Shown here piece after piece: positions 58,157 to 64,000 of a stretch of 64,000 bases of DNA (positions are counted from its first letter, which is position 1; every line of letters starts with the position of its first letter). The notes beneath the pieces are model-generated. The model searched no databases and was not told the DNA's origin. It saw only the letters and a list, made by a program, of their open reading frames with translations. Where the stretch lies: the NCBI RefSeq assembly GCF_016743815.1, contig NZ_CP061035.1:1490501-1554500 (forward strand), read 5' to 3'. The DNA is from Sphingomonas aliaeris. GTDB taxonomy: Bacteria; Pseudomonadota; Alphaproteobacteria; Sphingomonadales; Sphingomonadaceae. Made by a program: the position numbers and the translations under genes.

Positions 58157-58498
58157 TCAGCGACCGCCGCGCTGGCGGCAGGAATCGGTCACCGTCTTCG
58201 AGCACAACGGATACGTCTTCGTCGAAGGCATCGGTGCCGATGACATCGGCGCCGCGGCGGTCGGCTGGCTCGGCATCGTGGCTTCGGACGCTGGCGGGGC
58301 CGCCGGTGCGGGCATCGCCGCGTCTGGGGCAGCCGGGGCGGGCATTGCCGCATCGGGGGCGCCCGGCGCGGGGGTCGCTGCGTCCGGTGCGGCCGGGGCA
58401 GTCTGCATCGGCGCCGCATCGGCGGGCGGCGGCGGGGCGGTCTGGGCCAGAGCGGGCATTGCGATCAGTGCAGCAGCAGCGAACAATATCGTCTTCAT
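58157..58498 (-). CDS. Small secreted Ala/Pro-rich protein
   Basis: This 113-aa protein has a signal peptide (MKTILFAAAALIAMPALAQ), a low-complexity middle of PAAPDAAMPAPAAPDAAMPAP repeats and a conserved-looking tail KTYPLCSKTVTDSCRQRGGR with two Cys that could form a disulfide. The function is unknown. It lies just after phoB on the same strand, 60 bp away, but need not belong to the pho operon. Confidence 0.7.
   Translation of the reverse strand: MKTILFAAAALIAMPALAQTAPPPPADAAPMQTAPAAPDAATPAPGAPDAAMPAPAAPDAAMPAPAAPPASEATMPSQPTAAAPMSSAPMPSTKTYPLCSKTVTDSCRQRGGR
58308..58400. repeat. Intragenic 30-bp tandem repeat (about three copies)
   Basis: Imperfect 30-bp units with the core GGGGCGGGCATTGCCGC encode the PAPAAPDAAM repeat of the secreted protein. 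Copy number is likely to vary by slippage. Confidence 0.6.
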
Positions 58499-58558
58499 CG
58501 GAATTCTCCTGTCGTGTATTCCGCCGCCTCCAACGCACGCCCGGCCGGATCGTTTCGC

Positions 58559-59251
58559 CTACGCACCCGTATCCAGTGCATAACCCGCCGATCGTACCGT
58601 ACGGATGATGTCCGGCCGGTCCTCGCCGTTGATCGCCTTGCGCAGGCGGCGGATGTGCACGTCGACCGTCCGCGCCTCGATATCGCTGTCATGCCCCCAT
58701 ACCGCGTCGAGCAGGCGTTCGCGGCTGAACACCCAGCCGGGATGTTCCAGGAAATGCTTCAACAGGCGGAATTCGGTCGGCCCCAGCGGAATGAACTCGC
58801 CGCCGCGCCGAACCTTGTGGCCGACCGTATCCATCTCGATATCGGAATAGGTCAGCTGTTCGCCGGCCAGCGCAGGGCGGACGCGGCGAAGCACCGCGCC
58901 GACACGCGCGACCAGTTCGCGCGGCGAAAACGGCTTCGTGACGTAATCGTCCGCACCCGTTTCCAGGCCACGAACCCGATCTTCCTCTTCACCACGCGCG
59001 GTCAGCATGATGATCGGCACGTTCTGCGTCTCGGGCATGCGGCGCAGGCGGCGGCACACCTCGATTCCAGACAGGCCTTCGACCATCCAGTCGAGCAGGA
59101 CGATGTCGGGCGTATTCTCCTTGGCGAGCAGCAAGGCTTCCTCGCCGTCGGGCGTGTGCGCGATCTCGAAATCCTCGCGCTTGAAATGATAGACCAGCAG
59201 TTCGGCAAGGGCGGCATCGTCCTCCACCAGCAACATCTTCGCGCGTGCCAT
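58559..59251 (-). CDS. phoB: Phosphate regulon response regulator PhoB
   Basis: This 230-aa OmpR-type activator of the phosphate regulon has a receiver (LLVEDDAALAELL; phospho-Asp in IVLLDWMVEGLSG, the DWM signature of PhoB) and a winged helix (LGPTEFRLLKHFLEHPGWVFSRERLLDAVWG, ARTVDVHIRRLRKAI). It is the last gene of pstS-C-A-B-phoU-phoB; its ATG follows the phoU stop by 1 bp. The kinase phoR is not in the window. Confidence 0.96.
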   Translation of the reverse strand: MARAKMLLVEDDAALAELLVYHFKREDFEIAHTPDGEEALLLAKENTPDIVLLDWMVEGLSGIEVCRRLRRMPETQNVPIIMLTARGEEEDRVRGLETGADDYVTKPFSPRELVARVGAVLRRVRPALAGEQLTYSDIEMDTVGHKVRRGGEFIPLGPTEFRLLKHFLEHPGWVFSRERLLDAVWGHDSDIEARTVDVHIRRLRKAINGEDRPDIIRTVRSAGYALDTGA

Positions 59252-59252
59252 G

Positions 59253-59945
59253 TCAGGCCTCCGTCATCTTGAATGAAGAGCGATCGCGCTCGGCCATGTG
59301 TTTGCCGGTCGCTGCATAATAGACCATTTCCGCGACGTTGGTCGCGTGGTCGCCGACCCGTTCCAGGTTCTTGGCGATGAACAATACGTGCGCCATCTGG
59401 CCGATGGTCTTGGGGTTTTCCATCATGTGCGTGACGAGCACGCGGAACAGGCTGTTGTAGAAATCGTCGACCTGCCGGTCCCGCTCGCACACGTCGAGCG
59501 CCGCCTCGGCATCGCGCGCGGCGAACGCATCCAGCACGTCATGGACCATCGCGATCGCCAGATTGGCCATTGCGGGCAACACCGACAGCGGCTCGATATC
59601 GCCCTGCGCATCGATCAGCGGAACGCGCTTGGCGATGTTCTTGGCATAGTCGCCGATCCGTTCGATCACGCCTGCAATCTTCAGCGCGGCGACCACCTCG
59701 CGCAGGTCGTCGGCCATCGGCGCACGCAGGGCGATGATGCGGATCGCGAGTTGCTCGACCTCCATCTCGAGCGCGTCGATTGCCTTGTCCCCAGCGACGA
59801 TCGCCGCCGCGCCGGCCAGATCGTGTCGGCGCAACGCCACGACCGCGGCACGGATCGCCTCCTCGGCCATCCCGCCCATCTGCGCGATCAGTGCGCGCAG
59901 ATCGCCGATCTCCTCGTCGAATGCCTTGACTGTGTGGGTATGCAT
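59253..59945 (-). CDS. phoU: Phosphate signalling protein PhoU
   Basis: This 230-aa all-helical protein has two PhoU repeats, with metal-binding ExxxD-type motifs in VIERIGDYAKNIAKRV (about residues 91-106) and NLERVGDHATNVAEMV (about 192-207). It links Pst transporter status to the PhoR kinase. ATG 59945 (MHTHTVKAFDEEI) is the family start. Confidence 0.95.
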   Translation of the reverse strand: MHTHTVKAFDEEIGDLRALIAQMGGMAEEAIRAAVVALRRHDLAGAAAIVAGDKAIDALEMEVEQLAIRIIALRAPMADDLREVVAALKIAGVIERIGDYAKNIAKRVPLIDAQGDIEPLSVLPAMANLAIAMVHDVLDAFAARDAEAALDVCERDRQVDDFYNSLFRVLVTHMMENPKTIGQMAHVLFIAKNLERVGDHATNVAEMVYYAATGKHMAERDRSSFKMTEA

Positions 59946-59958
59946 GTCCGTGATCCTG

Positions 59959-60717
59959 TCAGCCGTAGCGGCCGGTGATGTAATCCTTGGTCCGTTCGGC
60001 GCGGGGATTTGTGAAGATCTCCGACGTCGCGCCATATTCGACCAGCGTTCCGAGGTGAAAAAAGGCTGTGCGTTGCGACACGCGCGCCGCCTGCTGCATG
60101 TTGTGCGTGACGATCACGATCGCGTACCGGCCCTTCAGCTCGTGGATCAGTTCCTCGATCCGTGCGGTCGCGATCGGGTCCAGTGCGGAACAGGGCTCGT
60201 CCATCAGGATGACTTCCGGATCGACCGCGATCGCCCGCGCGATGCACAGTCGCTGCTGCTGCCCGCCGGACAGGGCCGTGCCGCTTTCGGTCAGCCGATC
60301 CTTCACCTCTTCCCACAGCCCGGCGCGTTTCAGCGATTTCTCGACGATCCCCGCAAGATCGGTCTTGTTCGCCGCCAGCCCGTGGATGCGCGGGCCATAG
60401 GCGACGTTCTCGAAGATCGACTTGGGGAACGGATTGGGCTTCTGGAACACCATGCCGACGCGGGCGCGCAACTGCACCACGTCCATGTCGGGCGCATAGA
60501 TATCCTCGCCATCCAGCCGGATGTCGCCGGAAACGCGGGCATTTGCGACCGTGTCGTTCATTCGGTTCAGCGTGCGCAGGAACGTGGATTTGCCGCAGCC
60601 GGACGGCCCGATGAACGCGGTGACATTGTCGCGGTCGACATCGATCGAAACGTCGTTGATCGCCTGTTTCGCGCCATAGAAGACGTTGACGTTATGGGCG
60701 GACATCTTGGTGGTCAT
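59959..60717 (-). CDS. pstB: Phosphate ABC transporter ATP-binding protein
   Basis: This 252-aa ATPase of the high-affinity phosphate importer has Walker [21 protein letters not shown] (about residues 36-55), the signature [17 protein letters not shown] and Walker [17 protein letters not shown]. Its ATG overlaps the pstA stop (ATGA at 60714-60717). Confidence 0.97.
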   Translation of the reverse strand: MTTKMSAHNVNVFYGAKQAINDVSIDVDRDNVTAFIGPSGCGKSTFLRTLNRMNDTVANARVSGDIRLDGEDIYAPDMDVVQLRARVGMVFQKPNPFPKSIFENVAYGPRIHGLAANKTDLAGIVEKSLKRAGLWEEVKDRLTESGTALSGGQQQRLCIARAIAVDPEVILMDEPCSALDPIATARIEELIHELKGRYAIVIVTHNMQQAARVSQRTAFFHLGTLVEYGATSEIFTNPRAERTKDYITGRYG

Positions 60718-62015
60718 GACCAGCGGGTCTCGAATCTATTGCGGAGGTAGATGGCCAGCCCGTTCATCGCGAGCAGGAAGACGAGTAGCACGATGATTGC
60801 CGCGCTGGTCTTCTCGACGAAGCCGCGATTGACCTGGTCGGACCACAGGAAGATCTGCACCGGCAGGACCGTGGCGGGATCGGTGATGCGGTCGGGCGGG
60901 GCGACCATGAACGCGCGCATCCCGATCATCAGCAGCGGCGCGGTCTCGCCCAGCGCACGCGCCATGCCGATGATCGTACCCGTCAGGATACCGGGCAACG
61001 CAAGCGGCAGGACGTGGTGGAACACGACCTGGATCGGGCTGGCTCCGACCGCGAGCGCGGCGTCGCGGATTGACGGCGGGACGGACTTGATCGCGTTGCG
61101 CCCGGCAATGACGATCACCGGCATCGTCATCAGCGCGAGCGTCAGCCCCCCGACCAAAGCCGCCGACCGGGGCAGCCCGAACGTGCCGAGAAACACCGCC
61201 AGCCCGAGCAATCCGAAGATGATCGACGGCACCGCGGCAAGGTTGTTGATCGACACTTCGATCAGGTCGGTCCAGCGGTTCTTCGGCGCATATTCCTCGA
61301 GATACAGCGCGGACAGGACACCGACCGGAAACGCGATCAGCAACGTCACGACCATCGTGAACAGCGATCCCTTTAGCGCGCCCCAGATGCCGACCATCGT
61401 CGGATCGGTCGAATCTGCCGAGGTCAGGAAGTTCGGGTTGAAGCGGGTCGAGATCAGCCCTTGTGCCTTCATCCGCGTGACGATCGCCTCCGCCGCGGGC
61501 GATCCCTCCGACTTGGCGGCGAGGTCGATCGCGTCGGACGCGGGAACCGGAACGATCGCGGCATGGCGCAGCAGCGACGGATCGGCCTTCACCGCCGCGC
61601 GCACGCGGAGCCACGCGCCATCCGACAGGAGCTTGTAGCCCTCGGCACCGAACTGCGCGTTCGCCGCCGCATCGGTGGCGCGCTCGATCCCGGCGGCGGC
61701 CAGCGCGAAGTCGGCCCCCGGTCCACTCAACCGCGCCGGATCGATCGTCAGCCCGGCGCGCGGAAAATCGATCCGCAGCTTCAACTCCGTCTGCGAAAAT
61801 CCGCCTAAACCGTTGATAAGCATCGTAATCAGCAGAAACGCGAGGAACCCCGCGGACATTACGACCGCCATCAGCCCAAGCAGCCGGAACCGGCGTTCGG
61901 CGGCATAGCGCTTGCGGATGCGCGCCTGCATCGCCTGCGTGCGCCAGTCGGTCGGCGCGCGTTCCGGCAGAGGTGCGGGACCAGTCGGCAGACCGGCAAC
62001 GAGGCTGTCAGTCAT
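60714..62015 (-). CDS. pstA: Phosphate ABC transporter permease PstA
   Basis: This 433-aa permease has one helix (about residues 45-68), then a periplasmic insert of about 130 residues before the six-helix core. The core carries the EAA-like loop ([42 protein letters not shown]). The long N-terminal extension is typical of sphingomonad PstA. It overlaps pstC by 8 nt (62008-62015). Confidence 0.95.
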   Translation of the reverse strand: MTDSLVAGLPTGPAPLPERAPTDWRTQAMQARIRKRYAAERRFRLLGLMAVVMSAGFLAFLLITMLINGLGGFSQTELKLRIDFPRAGLTIDPARLSGPGADFALAAAGIERATDAAANAQFGAEGYKLLSDGAWLRVRAAVKADPSLLRHAAIVPVPASDAIDLAAKSEGSPAAEAIVTRMKAQGLISTRFNPNFLTSADSTDPTMVGIWGALKGSLFTMVVTLLIAFPVGVLSALYLEEYAPKNRWTDLIEVSINNLAAVPSIIFGLLGLAVFLGTFGLPRSAALVGGLTLALMTMPVIVIAGRNAIKSVPPSIRDAALAVGASPIQVVFHHVLPLALPGILTGTIIGMARALGETAPLLMIGMRAFMVAPPDRITDPATVLPVQIFLWSDQVNRGFVEKTSAAIIVLLVFLLAMNGLAIYLRNRFETRWS

Positions 62016-63384
62016 ACGCCTCCCGGTACCGTTTGACGACGCCCAGCGCGACGATGTTGAGGATCAGCGTCACCACGAACAGGGTCAGCCCCAGGGCGAA
62101 GGCGGCAAGCGTCTTGGCGCTGTCGAACTCGGCCTCGCCGGTCAGCAGGTCAACGATCTGCTTCGTCACCGTCGTCGTGCTGGCAAAGGGATTCAGCGTC
62201 AGCGTCGCGACGCCCGATGCCGCCATCACGACGATCATCGTCTCCCCGATCGCGCGGCTGATCGCCAGCAATACGCCGCCGACCACGCCAGGCAACGCGG
62301 CGGGCAGCAGCACCTTGCGGATCGTCTCCGAACTGGTCGCGCCCATCGCCAGACTGCCGTCGCGCATCGCCGCGGGCACGGCGGCGATCGAATCGTCCGC
62401 CATCGAGGATACGAACGGGATGATCATCACCCCCATGACGAGCCCCGCGGCCAGCGCGCTTTCCGAACTCGCCCAGCTGACCCCGATCCACACCGCGAAA
62501 TCGCGCACCGCCGGGGCAACCGTCAGTGCGGCGAAATAGCCGTAGACGACGGTCGGCACGCCCGCGAGCATCTCCAGGATCGGCTTCATCCATTTGCGCA
62601 CGGCGGGCTTCGCATATTGCGTCAGGTAGATCGCGCTCATCAGCCCGAACGGGATCGCCACGATCATCGCGATCACCGCGCCGATGAAGAACGTCCCCCA
62701 GAACAGCGGCACCGCGCCCAGCGACGCGCCCGGATCCCGCGCGGATATGACCTGTGGGCTCCAGTGCGTTCCAAACAGGAAGTCGGTGATCGGCACGATG
62801 CGGAAGAAGCGCGCGCTTTCGAACACCAGCGACACGACGATGCCGATCGTCGTCAGAATGGCGATCAGCGACGCCGCCAGCAGCATCAGCATCGCGACGC
62901 GCTCGATCCGGGTACGCGCACGAAACCCCGCCTTGATCCTGAGATACGCCCATGCCCCGCTCGCAAACGCCAGCAGCAAAGCCACCGCGCTGCCGATCCA
63001 GTCATACCGGGATTGTGCCTCGTCATAGGCAGGCGCGAGCGTCTCGCTGAGCGGATGGAATGCGCCGAACCCTCGGCCATTCGCGAGATTGCGCGCTTCC
63101 GACAAGATCGCGGCGCGTTCGAAACCCTTTGGCGGCAGTTGCTGCGCGGCCGGCACCGTCAGCACGCGATCGGTGACGAGTGCCGGCGACGTGAACGCCC
63201 AGATCGCGATGAACAGCATCGCGGGCAGCAGCGTCCACAAAGCGACATAGGTGCCGTGGTGCGACGGCAGAGAGCTGAACCGCGCGCCGCTCGTCCGCCG
63301 GAACGTCGCCGCTCGCGCCCGCGCCGCGAGCCAGCCGATCAGGCCCAGCCCCGCGATCAGGAATAGAAGCGTCGGTGCCGACAT
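62008..63384 (-). CDS. pstC: Phosphate ABC transporter permease PstC
   Basis: This 458-aa permease has two extra N-terminal helices and a periplasmic insert, then the conserved core (EMLAGVPTVVYGYFAALTVAP, MRDGSLAMGATSSETIRKVLLPAALPGVVGGVLLAISRAIGETMIVVMAAG-type EAA loop). ATG 63384 overlaps the pstS TGA by one base (TGATG). Confidence 0.95.
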   Translation of the reverse strand: MSAPTLLFLIAGLGLIGWLAARARAATFRRTSGARFSSLPSHHGTYVALWTLLPAMLFIAIWAFTSPALVTDRVLTVPAAQQLPPKGFERAAILSEARNLANGRGFGAFHPLSETLAPAYDEAQSRYDWIGSAVALLLAFASGAWAYLRIKAGFRARTRIERVAMLMLLAASLIAILTTIGIVVSLVFESARFFRIVPITDFLFGTHWSPQVISARDPGASLGAVPLFWGTFFIGAVIAMIVAIPFGLMSAIYLTQYAKPAVRKWMKPILEMLAGVPTVVYGYFAALTVAPAVRDFAVWIGVSWASSESALAAGLVMGVMIIPFVSSMADDSIAAVPAAMRDGSLAMGATSSETIRKVLLPAALPGVVGGVLLAISRAIGETMIVVMAASGVATLTLNPFASTTTVTKQIVDLLTGEAEFDSAKTLAAFALGLTLFVVTLILNIVALGVVKRYREAYD

Positions 63385-64000
63385 CAGTGCAGGTCCGCGG
63401 GGTTCATCCGCGTCCGCCCGGCCACCACCGCCGCCGCCTGCGCGCGGCCGGCAGGGGGCGAGGCGATCAGCCCCTTGGCGGTCAACGGGCCGTTCGGTTG
63501 CCACAACCCGGCATAGATCTTCAGGAAATCGGCAAGACCCGGGATCGCGGTCAGATGCGCCGCCTTGACGTACAGATATAACGGGCGCGATCCGGGATAG
63601 GCATTGTCCGCGATCGTCGCATAGGTCGGCGCGACCCCGTTCAGCGGAACGCCGTTCACATTGTCGCGGTTTTCCTCGAGATAGGAATAGCCGAAGATAC
63701 CGATCGCATTCGGGTTCGATTGCAGTTTCTGGACGATCAGATTGTCGTTCTCGCCCGCGTCGATATAGGCGCCGTCGTCGCGTATCCGCGTGCAAAGGGC
63801 GGCATAGCCGTCCTTGTCCGTCTCCTTCATCGCATGTGCGGCGGGGGAGACAGTCTCGCACCCCTTGTCGAGGATCAGTTCGGTCAGCGCGTCGCGCGTT
63901 CCGCTGGTCGCGGGCGGGCCGTAGACCTGGATCGGGGAGGGGGGCAGCGCCGGATTCACATCCGACCAAATGCGCGCGGTATTGCGCCGGCCGCCCGGTG
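63384..64000 (-). CDS. pstS: Phosphate-binding protein PstS (partial, 5' end outside window)
   Basis: The C-terminal 205 residues of the periplasmic phosphate-binding protein are present. IWSDVNPALPPSPIQVYGPPATSGTRDALTELIL contains the phosphate-binding SGT, and IGIFGYSYLEENRDNVNGVPLNGVAPTYATIADNAYPGSRPLYLYVK is the usual C-terminal lobe. The frame is open to the window edge, so the gene starts beyond 64000. It is first in the pst operon seen here. Confidence 0.93.
   Translation of the reverse strand, partial: PGGRRNTARIWSDVNPALPPSPIQVYGPPATSGTRDALTELILDKGCETVSPAAHAMKETDKDGYAALCTRIRDDGAYIDAGENDNLIVQKLQSNPNAIGIFGYSYLEENRDNVNGVPLNGVAPTYATIADNAYPGSRPLYLYVKAAHLTAIPGLADFLKIYAGLWQPNGPLTAKGLIASPPAGRAQAAAVVAGRTRMNPADLH

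Noticed and set aside
61912..63366. A 484-codon open frame on the plus strand opposite pstA/pstC
   Set aside because: It is a shadow of the permease genes and is full of Arg, His and Gln.

Overview
The window is GC-rich DNA from an alphaproteobacterium, most likely a sphingomonad (Sphingomonas or a close relative). The evidence is gene content and order: a tsaB-rimI-mucR-fur-plsC-miaB-phoH-ybeY-corC block, a sufR-B-C-D-S-T-A operon, two PEP-CTERM proteins, a TorF-type porin, DUF2794 and a pstS-C-A-B-phoU-phoB block. It is ordinary chromosome. I see no rRNA, tRNA, prophage or CRISPR array.

Layout. 1-4,700: amidase, DUF2721 protein, a frameshifted CelD-type acetyltransferase, and a PEP-CTERM protein with a near-consensus sigma-54 promoter. 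4,750-13,000: trmB, metK, lnt, a VOC protein, a PHA-system protein, a sorbosone dehydrogenase-like protein and katG. 13,000-22,800: tRNA, RNA and envelope housekeeping (corC, ybeY, phoH, miaB, plsC, fur, mucR, rimI, tsaB), then a nitroreductase, an Nfu protein and an Asp/Asn hydroxylase-like protein. 22,900-31,200: M16 peptidase, a DUF559 nuclease element, acyl-CoA synthetase, gamma-glutamyltransferase, pyrD. 31,400-38,600: AraC regulator and the SUF Fe-S operon behind a Fur-like box. 38,600-44,100: GNAT and SnoaL-like proteins, a candidate sRNA, a two-component system, carbonic anhydrase and a porin. 44,200-44,850: a non-coding array of palindromic repeats. 44,900-58,500: HerA-like ATPase, an MFS lysophospholipid transporter homologue, pgsA, moaD, moaE, fasciclin, oxyR divergent from ahpC-ahpD, TauE/SafE permease, cysE, DUF2794, DUF2157, the second PEP-CTERM protein and an SDR. 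58,500-64,000: phoB, phoU, pstB, pstA, pstC and the 3' part of pstS, read leftwards as one operon.

Two things stand out. First, there is a family of palindromic elements built on a CCCCTCCCC/GGGGAGGGG hairpin. Two copies enclose a DUF559 (Vsr-like) nuclease gene between inverted terminal hairpins, and others are empty, MITE-like units. One DUF559 unit sits between sufB and sufC and preserves 4-nt stop/start overlaps at both ends. The next two suf junctions (C/D and D/S) each carry a palindromic element that supplies the downstream ribosome-binding site. Second, eight otherwise intact genes carry single-base indels (celD-like, pyrD, araC, sufS, the SnoaL-like gene, lplT-like, moaD, ahpD). Six fall in G/C runs and two in a GATCTCT context. 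Residual assembly errors are a likelier cause than real gene loss.
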